Shown one piece after another: positions 49,422 through 58,964 of a stretch of DNA of 64,000 nt. Each line of letters opens with the position of its first letter. The stretch's first letter is position 1. The stretch comes from JAYPAN01 sp038123715. GTDB taxonomy: Bacteria > Pseudomonadota > Alphaproteobacteria > RS24. A model generated the notes under the pieces. That model was not told the DNA's origin, ran no database searches, and saw only the letters and a list, made by a program, of their open reading frames with translations. The position numbers and the translations under genes were made by a program. The DNA lies in NCBI GenBank assembly GCA_038123715.1, contig JAYPAN010000001.1, positions 1 through 64,000 on the forward strand, written 5' to 3'.

Positions 49422-52088
49422 ATGTCAACAGGTCTTGCAGATATAAGAACAGCCTTTTTGGATTTTTTCGCCGACCATGACCATAAGCCCGTGGCCTCCA
49501 GCCCGCTTGTGCCATTGAATGACCCGACGCTTTTATTCACCAATGCCGGCATGGTGCCGTTCAAAAACTATTTTACCGGACAGGAAGTGCCGCCCATGGC
49601 ACGCGCCGCCAGTTCACAAAAATGCGTGCGCGCCGGTGGCAAGCATAATGACCTCGACAATGTGGGTTACACGGCGCGCCATCACACATTTTTTGAAATG
49701 CTCGGCAATTTCTCCTTTGGCGATTATTTCAAGGCCGATGCGATTGAGTTTGCCTGGACATTCCTGACCAAAGAATTGGGTCTGCCGCCGGAAAAATTGC
49801 TTGCCACCGTCTATGCCGAGGATGATGAAGCCTATGGCCTGTGGCAGAAAATAGCCGGTCTGCCGGAGGAGAAAATCATCCGCATTGCGACCAGCGATAA
49901 TTTCTGGTCAATGGGCGATACTGGCCCGTGCGGCCCCTGTTCGGAAATCTTTTTCGATCACGGCGCCGATATTGAAGGCGGCCCGCCCGGCAGCCCCGAT
50001 GAAGATGGCGACCGCTTTATTGAGATTTGGAATCTGGTCTTTATGCAGTTTGAACAGCAGGGCGATGGCACGCGCATTGACCTGCCCAAACCCTCCATTG
50101 ACACCGGCATGGGGCTGGAGCGCATTGGCGCGGTGTTGCAGGGCAAGCATGATAATTATGACACGGATTTGATGTTTCACCTGATTGAGGCGTCGGCTGA
50201 TGTGTCCGGCACGGCGATTGACGGCGACCACCGCGTCAGCCACCGCGTGATTGCCGACCATTTGCGCTCGGCCGCCTTTCTCGTTGCCGATGGTGTGCTG
50301 CCTTCCAATGAGGGGCGCGGCTATGTGCTGCGGCGAATCATGCGCCGTGCCATGCGCCATGCCCATTTGCTCGGCACAAAGGAGCCGCATTTATGGCAGC
50401 TTGTCCCGGCGCTGAAAACGCAAATGGCGGCGGCCTATCCCGAATTGGGGCGCGCCGAAGCGCTGATTGTCGAGACGCTGAAACATGAAGAAGGCCGGTT
50501 CCGCGACATGCTGGCGCGGGGCTTGCGTATGCTTGACGATGCGGTAGCCGATATGTCGGGCAAGCAATTGCCGGGCGATGTCGCGTTTCGGCTCTATGAC
50601 ACTTACGGTTTTCCGCTGGATTTGACGCAAGATGCGCTGCGCGAGCGCGGGCTTGGGGTTGATATTGCCGGATTTGATGCGGCAATGGAAAAACAGCGCG
50701 CCGATGCTCGCGCCAATTGGGCGGGTTCCGGTCAGGAGGCGACGGAAGAAGTCTTTTTCGATATACGCAACCGGCTGGGGCCGACCGAATTTGTCGGCTA
50801 TCAGTCGGAAGCGGCGGAAGGGCAAGTGGTTGCCATTTTGGCTGATGGGCAGATTGCGGACAAGGCGACAGCTGGTGACGAGGTGGCCTTACTGGTCAAT
50901 CAGACGCCATTTTATGCCGAAAGCGGCGGGCAGGTCGGTGACACCGGCCATGTCAGTGATGATGACGGGCTGGCCATGGCAATCAGCGACACGCAAAAAC
51001 GGCTCGGCGATTTGCATGTTCTCTATGGCAAAATTGATGCGGGTGATTTGACGACCGGCGCGATTGTTCATCAGAAAGTCAATGGCGCGCGGCGCACGGC
51101 CATTCGTGCCAATCACAGCGCCACACATTTGCTGCATGAGGCATTGCGCCGTGTTCTGGGGCCGCATGTCACGCAAAAAGGCTCGCTGGTCAATGAGGCG
51201 CATTTGCGGTTTGACTTCAGCCATCCCACCGCCATGACCGAGGATGATATTGATGCGGTGGAGGGGCTGGTCAATGATGTTATCCGCCGCAATGACGCGG
51301 TTTCAACGCGGTTAATGACGCCGGATGAAGCGATAGAGGCCGGTGCGCTGGCGCTGTTTGGCGAAAAATATGGCGAGGAAGTCCGGGTTTTGTCAATGGG
51401 CGTTGACGCGGCGGAAGATGATGCACAAGCCTATTATTCGGTTGAATTATGCGGCGGCACACATGTGCGGCGGCTTGGTGATATCGGGCTGTTGAAAATC
51501 GCCCATGAAGGGGCGGTTGCCTCCGGCGTGCGTCGGATTGAAGCCTATACCGGCCAATCGGCGCTGGCGCATATTGGCGAGCAACAAAAATTACTGCGCC
51601 AAGCCACTGATATTTTGAAAATCGCCCAACAGGATTTGCCTACCCGTCTGACACGCCTGCTCGATGACCGCAAGAAACTCGAAAGCGAATTGGCCGAGGC
51701 GCAAAAACAAGTCGCTTTGGCAGGCAATAGTGCCAGTGGCGGGCAAGAGGCTGTGCGTGCGGTTAACGGCATATCGCTGATGGCACGCTGCGTTGACAAT
51801 CTGCCGGCCAAGCAATTGCGCGGTCTGGTGGATGAAGGCAAAAAGCAGATTGGCAGCGGTATTGTTGTGTTTGTCGGGCTGGATAATGGCAAGGCGGGAA
51901 TTGCTGTGGGTGTGACCGATGATTTAACCGATGCTTATGACGCGGTGGCGCTGGTGCGCGTTGGCGCTGAGAAGCTGGGCGGCAAGGGCGGCGGCGGGCG
52001 TGCAGATATGGCACAAGCCGGTGGCCCTGACACCAGCGCCGGTGAGGCCGCCTTGCAGGCGGTTGAAGCGGCAATAGGCGCAGCCTGA
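49422..52088 (+). CDS. alaS: Alanyl-tRNA synthetase
   Basis: Class II aminoacyl-tRNA synthetase of 888 residues that charges tRNA-Ala. Visible parts are the N-terminal NDPTLLFTNAGMVPFKNYF, the catalytic GDTGPCGPCSEIFFD and IDTGMGLER, the editing-domain motif HSATHLLHEALR with CGGTHV, and the C-terminal GGKGGGGRADMAQAGG. ATG 49422 is used because it has GGAAAG upstream and fits the family N-terminus; the frame is open upstream to 49332. Confidence 0.98.
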   Translation: MSTGLADIRTAFLDFFADHDHKPVASSPLVPLNDPTLLFTNAGMVPFKNYFTGQEVPPMARAASSQKCVRAGGKHNDLDNVGYTARHHTFFEMLGNFSFGDYFKADAIEFAWTFLTKELGLPPEKLLATVYAEDDEAYGLWQKIAGLPEEKIIRIATSDNFWSMGDTGPCGPCSEIFFDHGADIEGGPPGSPDEDGDRFIEIWNLVFMQFEQQGDGTRIDLPKPSIDTGMGLERIGAVLQGKHDNYDTDLMFHLIEASADVSGTAIDGDHRVSHRVIADHLRSAAFLVADGVLPSNEGRGYVLRRIMRRAMRHAHLLGTKEPHLWQLVPALKTQMAAAYPELGRAEALIVETLKHEEGRFRDMLARGLRMLDDAVADMSGKQLPGDVAFRLYDTYGFPLDLTQDALRERGLGVDIAGFDAAMEKQRADARANWAGSGQEATEEVFFDIRNRLGPTEFVGYQSEAAEGQVVAILADGQIADKATAGDEVALLVNQTPFYAESGGQVGDTGHVSDDDGLAMAISDTQKRLGDLHVLYGKIDAGDLTTGAIVHQKVNGARRTAIRANHSATHLLHEALRRVLGPHVTQKGSLVNEAHLRFDFSHPTAMTEDDIDAVEGLVNDVIRRNDAVSTRLMTPDEAIEAGALALFGEKYGEEVRVLSMGVDAAEDDAQAYYSVELCGGTHVRRLGDIGLLKIAHEGAVASGVRRIEAYTGQSALAHIGEQQKLLRQATDILKIAQQDLPTRLTRLLDDRKKLESELAEAQKQVALAGNSASGGQEAVRAVNGISLMARCVDNLPAKQLRGLVDEGKKQIGSGIVVFVGLDNGKAGIAVGVTDDLTDAYDAVALVRVGAEKLGGKGGGGRADMAQAGGPDTSAGEAALQAVEAAIGAA

Positions 52089-52127
52089 ATTATTGCCGCA
52101 GCTTGACCCCGAAAATGAGCGCCGTGC

Positions 52128-53339
52128 CTACAGCGCGGCGTCGAGATTTTCCGCAATTTTATCGAGAAAGCCCTGTGTGGTCAGCCAGTTTTGGCCGGAG
52201 CCGACCAGCAAGGCCAAATCCTTGGTCATGGAGCCGCGCTCAACCGTGCTGACGCAGGTTTTTTCCAGCGTTCTGGCAAAATTGGCCAAGGCCTCGTTCT
52301 GGTCGATTTCCGCCCGTTTGGCGAGGCCGCGCGTCCAGGCAAAAATTGAGGCAATCGAATTGGTCGAGGTTTCCTCGCCGCGCTGATGCGCGCGATAATG
52401 GCGTGTCACCGTGCCATGCGCCGCTTCGGCCTCAATGGTTTTGCCATCTGGCGTCATCAGCACTGAAGTCATCAGGCCAAGCGAGCCAAAGCCTTGCGCC
52501 ACTGTGTCGGACTGCACGTCGCCATCATAGTTTTTACACGCCCAGACAAACTTGCCCGACCATTTCAGCGCCGCCGCGACCATATCGTCAATCAGGCGAT
52601 GCTCATAGCCAATGCCAAGCGCGTCAAAACGATCTTTGAATTCGGCGTCAAACACTTCCTGAAACAAGTCTTTGAAGCGGCCATCATAGGCTTTCATAAT
52701 GGTGTTTTTGGTGGACAGATAAAGCGGCCATTTGCGGTCGAGCGCATACATCATGCAGGCGCGGGCGAAATCGCGGATACTGTCATCAAGATTATACATG
52801 GCCATTGAAATGCCGCCGCCGGGGAAGTCAAACACTTCAAACTCTTTAACGTCGCTGCCATCTTCGGCTTCCCATTTCATAGTCAGCTTGCCCTTGCCCG
52901 GCACGACAAAATCCGTGGCGCGATATTGGTCGCCAAAAGCGTGACGACCAATAACAATCGGATCCGTCCAGCCCGGCACAAGGCGCGGCACATTTTTGCA
53001 GATAATCGGCTCGCGAAACACCGTGCCGCCGAGAATGTTACGGATGGTGCCATTGGGCGAGCGCCACATTTTTTTCAGGTCAAACTCCTCGACCCGTGCC
53101 TCATCCGGCGTGATGGTGGCGCATTTCACGCCGACCCCGATATCCCTGATGGCATTGGCCGCATCAATGGTAATCTGGTCATCCGTGTCGTCGCGCGCTT
53201 CAATGCCCAAATCATAATAGCGCAAATCAATGTCAAGATAGGGAAGGATGAGCTTGTCCTTGATGAGCTGCCAGATGATGCGTGTCATCTCATCGCCATC
53301 AAGCTCAACAATAGGATTTTCCACTTTAATTTTTGTCAT
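52128..53339 (-). CDS. icd: NADP-dependent isocitrate dehydrogenase (homodimeric, eukaryote-like type)
   Basis: Enzyme of 403 residues that oxidises isocitrate to 2-oxoglutarate with NADP in the citric acid cycle. Seen are VELDGDEMTRIIW, SPNGTIRNILGGTVFREPI, DDMVAAALKWSGKFVWACKNYDGDVQSD and AHGTVTRHYR, typical of the subfamily II enzymes of alphaproteobacteria. The start at 53339 has GAGGGGA upstream. It is convergent with alaS and divergent from the trmJ-like gene. Confidence 0.96.
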   Translation of the reverse strand: MTKIKVENPIVELDGDEMTRIIWQLIKDKLILPYLDIDLRYYDLGIEARDDTDDQITIDAANAIRDIGVGVKCATITPDEARVEEFDLKKMWRSPNGTIRNILGGTVFREPIICKNVPRLVPGWTDPIVIGRHAFGDQYRATDFVVPGKGKLTMKWEAEDGSDVKEFEVFDFPGGGISMAMYNLDDSIRDFARACMMYALDRKWPLYLSTKNTIMKAYDGRFKDLFQEVFDAEFKDRFDALGIGYEHRLIDDMVAAALKWSGKFVWACKNYDGDVQSDTVAQGFGSLGLMTSVLMTPDGKTIEAEAAHGTVTRHYRAHQRGEETSTNSIASIFAWTRGLAKRAEIDQNEALANFARTLEKTCVSTVERGSMTKDLALLVGSGQNWLTTQGFLDKIAENLDAAL

Positions 53340-53433
53340 AATGTCCCCTCTCGACAAAAACGCTGCAAATCGGGTTTCCTTGTAGCAAAAGCCGGGAATT
53401 GATAAAAGGGGGGGATTCCATTATGTCACACCT

Positions 53434-54309
53434 ATGGACAAAAATTCTTCCGATATGACACCGCCGGCAATCATTTTGGTCGGCGCGCAATTGGGCGAGA
53501 ATATTGGCACAGTGGCGCGCGCCATGCTGAATTTCGGCCTGACAGATTTACGGCTGGTCAATCCGCGCCCCGGCTGGCAAATGGAGCGCGCGCGCAAAGC
53601 CGCGTCGGGGGCGGAAAGCCTGATAGACAATCACCGCCTGTTTGACAATGTGGCCGACGCGACAGCCGATGTTGGCTATCTGGTGGCGACAACGGCGCGC
53701 TTGCGCGACATGGTCAAGCCGGTTTTGACGCCGGGTCGTGTGGCCGAGGAAATACGCGCCCGTGCCAGCCTGTCGGATACGGCAGAGCAAGTGCCGGGCG
53801 GTATTTTATTCGGGCCGGAACGCACCGGCCTGACCAATGAGGATATTTCGCTGGCTGACGCGATTTGCCGTGTGCCGCTTAACCCGGAATTCAGCTCGCT
53901 CAATCTGGCGCAAGCCGTCTTATTGCTCGGCTATGAGTGGTTTCAGGCCGGTGATGATACGCAGGCCAGTTCCAGCCCCATGCCGGATACGCGACCAGCC
54001 ACGCGCGGCGAGATACACGCCATGTTTGCCCATTTTGAAGCGGCGCTGGATGCGGCGGGATTTCTTGCCCCGCCGGAGAAAAAACCAGCCATGGCGCGCA
54101 ATTTACGCAATATGTTCCACCGCGCCGGTCTTACCGAACAGGATGTGCGGACATTTCGCGGCGTGATAAATGCGCTGCTCCGATGGCCGCGCGGGGCGGC
54201 GGATGAAGCGCTGAAACCGCGCGTGGCAGCCATATCACGCGGCTTGGCCGACCCTGGCGAGACGGCGTCAGCGCAAGCAAATGAACCGGAAAAAGAGAAG
54301 CTGGACTAA
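53434..54309 (+). CDS. trmJ: tRNA (cytidine/uridine-2'-O-)-methyltransferase TrmJ-like
   Basis: SpoU-family methyltransferase of 291 residues that 2'-O-methylates tRNA position 32. The trefoil-knot motifs are present: AIILVGAQLGENIGTVARAMLNFGL (N-terminal), ILFGPERTGLTNEDI, and VPLNPEFSSLNLAQAVLLLGYE, which form the SAM-binding knot. A C-terminal helical domain follows, as in TrmJ. The start could also be ATG 53455; neither has a strong ribosome site. Confidence 0.85.
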   Translation: MDKNSSDMTPPAIILVGAQLGENIGTVARAMLNFGLTDLRLVNPRPGWQMERARKAASGAESLIDNHRLFDNVADATADVGYLVATTARLRDMVKPVLTPGRVAEEIRARASLSDTAEQVPGGILFGPERTGLTNEDISLADAICRVPLNPEFSSLNLAQAVLLLGYEWFQAGDDTQASSSPMPDTRPATRGEIHAMFAHFEAALDAAGFLAPPEKKPAMARNLRNMFHRAGLTEQDVRTFRGVINALLRWPRGAADEALKPRVAAISRGLADPGETASAQANEPEKEKLD

Positions 54310-54378
54310 GCCATATCTTCTGCATTGCAGCCTCTTTTGGCGGGGCGGAGGGCTGGTGAAAAAGGTTGAAAATCCCGT

Positions 54379-54406
54379 TTGACAAGGCCAAGCGAATGGC
54401 TATACT
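54379..54406 (+). promoter_or_regulatory. Sigma-70 promoter of rpsD
   Basis: TTGACA (54379-54384) and TATACT (54401-54406) are spaced by 16 bp, about 63 bp upstream of the rpsD start. Both hexamers are near-consensus. A small hairpin, GCGAG-ATTTGTT-CTCGC (54419-54435), lies at or just after the expected transcription start and could be part of the S4 leader. Confidence 0.65.
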
Positions 54407-54469
54407 CCGCGCCAACTCGCGAGATTTGTTCTCGCCGTTTTTATTTGTGCCAAATGAGGTGAGCCCCGC

Positions 54470-55090
54470 ATGAGCAAGCGGATATCGACAAAATACAAAA
54501 TTGACCGCCGCATGGGCGAGAATATCTGGGGTCGCCCGAAAAGCCCCGTAAATCGTCGTGACTACGGCCCCGGCCAGCATGGTCAGCGGCGTCGCGGCAA
54601 GCTGTCCGATTTCGGCATCCAGCTGCGTGCCAAGCAAAAGCTCAAAGGCCATTATGGCAATATAACCGAAAAGCAATTTCGCCGCATTTATGCCGAAGCG
54701 GTGCGCGTGAAAGGCGATACCAGCGAAAACCTTATCGGTCTGTTGGAAGCCCGTCTTGATGCAGTGGTCTATCGCGCCAAATTCGTCACCACGGTTTTTG
54801 CCGCCCGTCAATTTGTGAATCACGGTCATGTGCTGGTCAATGGCGTGCGGTGCAACATTCCCAGCCGTCGTTTGAAAGTCGGCGATGTGGTGCAAGTGCG
54901 CGAAAAATCGCGCAATCTGAACATTGTGCTGGAAGCCATTCAAAGCGCCGAGCGCGATGTGCCGGAATATCTGAGCGTTGACCACAGCAAGCTGACCGCG
55001 TCGCTGACACAAATGCCGCAATTGGCCGATGTGCCTTATCCGGTGCAGATGGAACCCAATCTGGTGGTTGAATTCTATTCGCGCAATTAG
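54470..55090 (+). CDS. rpsD: 30S ribosomal protein S4
   Basis: Primary rRNA-binding protein of 206 residues of the small subunit. The N-terminal MSKRISTKYKIDRRMGENIW and the S4 RNA-binding domain (LEARLDAVVYRAKFVTTVFA, then NHGHVLVNGVRCNIPSRRLK) are standard, and the protein ends VEFYSRN. No cysteine zinc motif is visible near the N-terminus. GAGGTGAG precedes the ATG. It stands alone between a strong promoter and a strong terminator, as in many alphaproteobacteria. Confidence 0.98.
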   Translation: MSKRISTKYKIDRRMGENIWGRPKSPVNRRDYGPGQHGQRRRGKLSDFGIQLRAKQKLKGHYGNITEKQFRRIYAEAVRVKGDTSENLIGLLEARLDAVVYRAKFVTTVFAARQFVNHGHVLVNGVRCNIPSRRLKVGDVVQVREKSRNLNIVLEAIQSAERDVPEYLSVDHSKLTASLTQMPQLADVPYPVQMEPNLVVEFYSRN

Positions 55091-55113
55091 AAGAATACTG
55101 ATTGCCGCAAAAG

Positions 55114-55139
55114 AAAACCCGCCTTTTGGCGGGTTTTTT
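55114..55139. terminator. Bidirectional intrinsic terminator between rpsD and grxD
   Basis: AAAACCCGCC, loop TTTT and GGCGGGTTTT form a ten-pair hairpin ending in TTTTTT on the plus strand; on the minus strand the same hairpin ends in TTTTC. It can serve both the convergent rpsD and grxD transcripts. Confidence 0.9.
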
Positions 55140-55159
55140 GTGGGTTGGGCATTTTCGCC

Positions 55160-55489
55160 TCAGGCTTCAGCCTCAATGCCCTTATCGCTGAAATAGGGGC
55201 GCAATTCGCCCTCCTCAAACATTTCGCGGATAATATCGCAACCGCCGACAAACTCGCCCTTGACATAAAGCTGCGGAATGGTCGGCCAATTGGAAAAAGC
55301 CTTAATGCCTTCGCGCAAATTATCGTCCTCCAGCACATTAATGCCTTTAAAGGGGACGCCAATATGCGACAGGATTTGCACCACCTGACCGGAAAATCCG
55401 CATTGGGGAAAAACCGGCGTGCCTTTCATGAACAGCACAATATCGGCGCTGTCGATTTCATCCTTAATGACTTTCGCAATCTCTTCCAC
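55160..55489 (-). CDS. grxD: Monothiol glutaredoxin, Grx4 family
   Basis: A 109-residue CGFS-type glutaredoxin that carries or transfers 2Fe-2S clusters. The active site is CGFSGQVV, with IPQLYVKGEFVGGCDI and the glutathione-binding TVKD-like region (DEIDSADIVLFMKGTP). BolA is encoded directly upstream on the same strand, its usual partner, with which it forms a cluster-bridged heterodimer involved in iron sensing and Fe-S trafficking. Confidence 0.95.
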   Translation of the reverse strand: MEEIAKVIKDEIDSADIVLFMKGTPVFPQCGFSGQVVQILSHIGVPFKGINVLEDDNLREGIKAFSNWPTIPQLYVKGEFVGGCDIIREMFEEGELRPYFSDKGIEAEA

Positions 55490-55516
55490 TATCGGCTCCT
55501 GTTTGTCTCGTCCGTG

Positions 55517-55756
55517 TTACTTGTTGTCGGGTGTCGCGGTTTGCAGCGCCAGCGCATGCAAAGCCTCGCCCATACCGCCCTTCAACGCATCATAAACCAT
55601 CTGGTGTTGCTGCACACGGGTTTTTCCGGCAAAGGCGGCTGATATGATATGGGCAGCATAATGGTCGCCATCGCCGCGCAAATCGGTGATTTCAATCTTG
55701 GCATCGGGCAGGGCAGCGCGAATGAGCTGTTCGAGTTCTCCGGCTTGCATTGGCAT
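55517..55756 (-). CDS. BolA family protein
   Basis: A 79-residue BolA-type protein that pairs with the monothiol glutaredoxin encoded next to it. Family segments are IEITDLRGDGDHYAAHIISAAF, containing the conserved cluster-binding His region, and RVQQHQMVYDALKGGMGEALHALAL. ATG 55756 has GGGAG upstream; an in-frame extension to 55792 is not supported. The purL stop codon region lies just upstream on the same strand. Confidence 0.92.
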   Translation of the reverse strand: MPMQAGELEQLIRAALPDAKIEITDLRGDGDHYAAHIISAAFAGKTRVQQHQMVYDALKGGMGEALHALALQTATPDNK

Positions 55757-55793
55757 TTTTGGCTCCCGTCGGAGGCCATGCCCCCGTTTCATT

Positions 55794-57998
55794 CTATTGC
55801 ATCAAATCGGGCAACCAGCTTTCATGCAATTCGCCCAACTCTTCAATGGATATGTGAATTGTTTCCCCGATTGTCAAATCCGCGCCGCCGGTTTTGCCGA
55901 GCGCGGCAATGGGGATTGCGCTGGCCTCGGCTTGCGCTTCAAAGGCGGCCATGCTGTCGGGCGCAATGGCGACCAGATAGCGCGCCTGATCCTCGCCAAA
56001 CAGTATTTCCGGCCTGTCAACAAGATTGTCTATTTGGCAGCCAATGGCGTTTTTCAAGCACATTTCGGCAAGTGCCACAGCCAAGCCCCCATCGGACAGG
56101 TCATGGGCAGCCGCGACCAGCCCGCCATCAATTGCCGCGCGCAGGAAGTCACCATTGGCGCGTTCGGCGTGCAAATCTACCGGTGGCGGCGCGACCTGCG
56201 ACATATCACCGAGAATCGCGCGCTGGTAAAGCGAGCATCCCAAATGACCCATTGTCTCGCCAATCAGATAAATGCTGTGACCGGTTTCAATAAATCCATT
56301 GCCGACGGCTTTGCCCAAATCAGCCATCACACCGACACCGCCAATGGCTGGCGTCGGCATAATGCCCGCCCCATTGGTTTCATTGTAAAGCGATACATTG
56401 CCCGACACGACGGGGAAATCCAGTGCCTCACAGGCCGCGCCCATGCCTTCCAAGCAACCGACAAATTGACCCATAATTTCCGGCCTTTCCGGATTGCCGA
56501 AATTCAAGCAATTGGTAATCGCAAGCGGTTTTGCGCCAGTGGCGGTAATGTTGCGCCATGTCTCTGCAACCGCCTGCATCCCGCCAGTGACAGGGTCGGC
56601 CAAGCAATAACGCGGCGTGACATCAGTGCTGATGGCCAGCGCCTTGCGGCTGCCATGCACGCGCACCAGCGCCGCATCGCCGCCGGGCCCGGAAATTGTG
56701 TCGCCCATCACCATGCTGTCATATTGTTCCCAAATCCACCGCCGCGACGCAATTTCGCTGCTGTTCATGAGCTGTTTCAGCGCCGCATCAACCGGCACTT
56801 TATGAGTGATATCGGACAAAGCAGGCGCTGGCGGGGTTTTAACATGCGGGCGGTCATATTCAGGCGCGCCATCGGCCAGCGGCTTAAGCGGCATATCGGC
56901 GATTTCGCGCCCTTCATGGCTGACCTGCATCCGGTTAGTGTCGGTCAATTCGCCAATCACCGCAAAATCCAGACCCCAGCGTTGGAAAATCTTTTCGGCT
57001 TCCGCTTCGCGGCCCGGTTTCAGCACCATCAGCATCCGTTCCTGACTTTCCGACAGCAGCATTTCATAACCGGTCATATGGGTTTCACGGCATGGCACCT
57101 TATCAAGGTTCAAATGAATGCCGACATTGCCCTTATCGGCCATTTCCACCGATGATGAGGTCAGCCCGGCCGCGCCCATATCCTGAATCCCGATTATCGC
57201 ATCAGAGGCCATCAATTCGAGACAGGCTTCCAGCAGCAGCTTTTCAGTAAATGGGTCGCCAACCTGCACGGTTGGGCGTTTTTCCTCAGAGGCGTCATCA
57301 AATTCAGCCGAGGCCATTGTAGCGCCGTGTATCCCGTCGCGTCCGGTTTTCGAGCCGACATATACCACCGGTGCGCCGACACCGGTGGCGGCGGCGTAAA
57401 ATATCTTGTCAGTGCGGGCAAGGCCGACGCACATGGCATTGACTAATATATTGCCATTATAGCTGGCATCGAAATTGACCTCGCCGCCTACAGTCGGCAC
57501 GCCAATGCAATTGCCATAGCCGCCAATACCAGCCACCACGCCGGAGACCAGATGGCGGGTTTTCGGGTGTGACGGTTCGCCAAAACGCAAAGCGTTCAGA
57601 TTGGCGACCGGGCGCGCGCCCATTGTAAAGACATCGCGCATAATGCCGCCAACACCGGTCGCCGCGCCCTGATAAGGTTCAATAAAAGATGGGTGATTAT
57701 GACTTTCCATTTTGAAAATCGCCGCATCGCCATCGCCAATATCAATGACACCGGCATTTTCGCCCGGCCCCTGTATCACTTGCGGGCCGTCCACCGGCAG
57801 TTTTTTCAGCCATTTGCGCGATGATTTATACGAGCAATGCTCCGACCACATGACCGAAAATACGCCCAGTTCGGTCATATTGGGCGTGCGCCCCATATGG
57901 ACGACAATCTCGGCATATTCCGCCGGTGTCAGACCATGCTCGGCGACAATCGCATCGGTGATTTCGGTTTCGTTAATATGGCGGTTGTGCAGGGTCAT
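55794..57998 (-). CDS. purL: Phosphoribosylformylglycinamidine synthase subunit PurL
   Basis: Synthetase subunit of 734 residues (the small PurL type) that converts FGAR to FGAM in purine synthesis. MGRTPNMTELGVFSVMWSEHCSYKSSR (N-terminal), AIFKMESHNHPSFIEPYQGAATGVGGI, GIQDMGAAGLTSS and VGCLEGMGAA fit the family. It needs PurQ and PurS, whose genes lie just upstream; its start overlaps the purQ stop by 4 bp. Confidence 0.98.
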   Translation of the reverse strand: MTLHNRHINETEITDAIVAEHGLTPAEYAEIVVHMGRTPNMTELGVFSVMWSEHCSYKSSRKWLKKLPVDGPQVIQGPGENAGVIDIGDGDAAIFKMESHNHPSFIEPYQGAATGVGGIMRDVFTMGARPVANLNALRFGEPSHPKTRHLVSGVVAGIGGYGNCIGVPTVGGEVNFDASYNGNILVNAMCVGLARTDKIFYAAATGVGAPVVYVGSKTGRDGIHGATMASAEFDDASEEKRPTVQVGDPFTEKLLLEACLELMASDAIIGIQDMGAAGLTSSSVEMADKGNVGIHLNLDKVPCRETHMTGYEMLLSESQERMLMVLKPGREAEAEKIFQRWGLDFAVIGELTDTNRMQVSHEGREIADMPLKPLADGAPEYDRPHVKTPPAPALSDITHKVPVDAALKQLMNSSEIASRRWIWEQYDSMVMGDTISGPGGDAALVRVHGSRKALAISTDVTPRYCLADPVTGGMQAVAETWRNITATGAKPLAITNCLNFGNPERPEIMGQFVGCLEGMGAACEALDFPVVSGNVSLYNETNGAGIMPTPAIGGVGVMADLGKAVGNGFIETGHSIYLIGETMGHLGCSLYQRAILGDMSQVAPPPVDLHAERANGDFLRAAIDGGLVAAAHDLSDGGLAVALAEMCLKNAIGCQIDNLVDRPEILFGEDQARYLVAIAPDSMAAFEAQAEASAIPIAALGKTGGADLTIGETIHISIEELGELHESWLPDLMQ

Positions 57999-58663
57999 GA
58001 TAATGTCTCCACAATGGCGGTGAACATCCGCTTGCCATCATCACCGCCCAAAGCGGCCTCGGCGCGCCGTTCGGGATGCGGCATCATGCCAAGCACATGA
58101 CCATCAGGCGAACAAATACCGGCAATATCAAGGCAGGCGCCGTTCGGATTGTCATCGGGCGCATAGGTCATGGCAATGCAATTTTCGTCTTGCAATTTTT
58201 TCAGCGTGTCGTCATCGGCAAAATAATTGCCTTCATTATGCGCCACCGGAATGATGATTTCCTCGCCTTGTGCATAATGGTGGGTGAAGGGCGTGTCATT
58301 GCGTTCAATAATCAGGTGGGTATTGCGGCAAACAAATTTCAGGCCTTTATTCTGCATTAAAACACCGGGCAGCAAGCCACATTCGGTCAGCACTTGAAAG
58401 CCGTTGCAAATGCCCAAAACCCGCGCGCCATTTTGGGCTTGCGCCACCACATCGCGCATAATCGGGCTGTTGGCGGCCATTGAGCCGCAGCGCAAATAGT
58501 CGCCATAGGAAAAGCCGCCGGGCAGAACAATCAAATCGCAATCGGGCAGGCTGGCATCGCCATGCCATGCCATAAGCGGCGCGCGCCCCAATGCCGCCTC
58601 CAGACACACCGCCACATCGCGGTCGCAATTTGAACCGGGAAAGACAATCACCGCTGCCTGCAT
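57995..58663 (-). CDS. purQ: Phosphoribosylformylglycinamidine synthase subunit PurQ
   Basis: Glutaminase subunit of 222 residues. The class I amidotransferase nucleophile is in GICNGFQVL, with FPGSNCDRD at the N-terminus and the HPERR histidine-glutamate pair near the C-terminus (GMMPHPERRAE). It supplies ammonia to PurL. It lies 6 bp after the purS stop and overlaps purL by 4 bp. Confidence 0.97.
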   Translation of the reverse strand: MQAAVIVFPGSNCDRDVAVCLEAALGRAPLMAWHGDASLPDCDLIVLPGGFSYGDYLRCGSMAANSPIMRDVVAQAQNGARVLGICNGFQVLTECGLLPGVLMQNKGLKFVCRNTHLIIERNDTPFTHHYAQGEEIIIPVAHNEGNYFADDDTLKKLQDENCIAMTYAPDDNPNGACLDIAGICSPDGHVLGMMPHPERRAEAALGGDDGKRMFTAIVETLS

Positions 58664-58669
58664 GTCGGG

Positions 58670-58918
58670 TTACTCCGCGCTGTCGAGTTGGATGTCGTAA
58701 TTTTCAATGACTGTATTGGCCAGCAATTTTTCGCACATATCGGCCAATTGCGCGCGCGCTGTCTCGGCATTGCCGGCTTGCAGGTCAATCTCAATCAACT
58801 TGCCTTGGCGCACCTCACCAATGCCATCAAAACCAAGCTGCCCAAGCGCGTTTTCAATCGCCTTGCCTTGCGGGTCAAGAACACCGCTTTTCAATGTAAT
58901 CTGAATGGTCGCTTTCAT
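58670..58918 (-). CDS. purS: Phosphoribosylformylglycinamidine synthase subunit PurS
   Basis: An 82-residue subunit that bridges PurL and PurQ. The pattern KSGVLDPQGKAIENALGQLGFDGIGEVRQGKLIEID is the complete PurS signature. Gene order purC-purS-purQ-purL on the minus strand makes one operon for the synthetase; the three-part enzyme is the Gram-positive/alphaproteobacterial form rather than the fused E. coli form. Confidence 0.96.
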   Translation of the reverse strand: MKATIQITLKSGVLDPQGKAIENALGQLGFDGIGEVRQGKLIEIDLQAGNAETARAQLADMCEKLLANTVIENYDIQLDSAE

Positions 58919-58964
58919 CTTGTCCTACTCCAAACCGGCGCATATCGCGCCCATGCGCGATAGT

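Noticed and set aside
55686..57155. Long open frame (489 codons) antisense to purL
   Set aside because: A shadow of purL codon usage; it resembles no protein and overlaps a certain gene.
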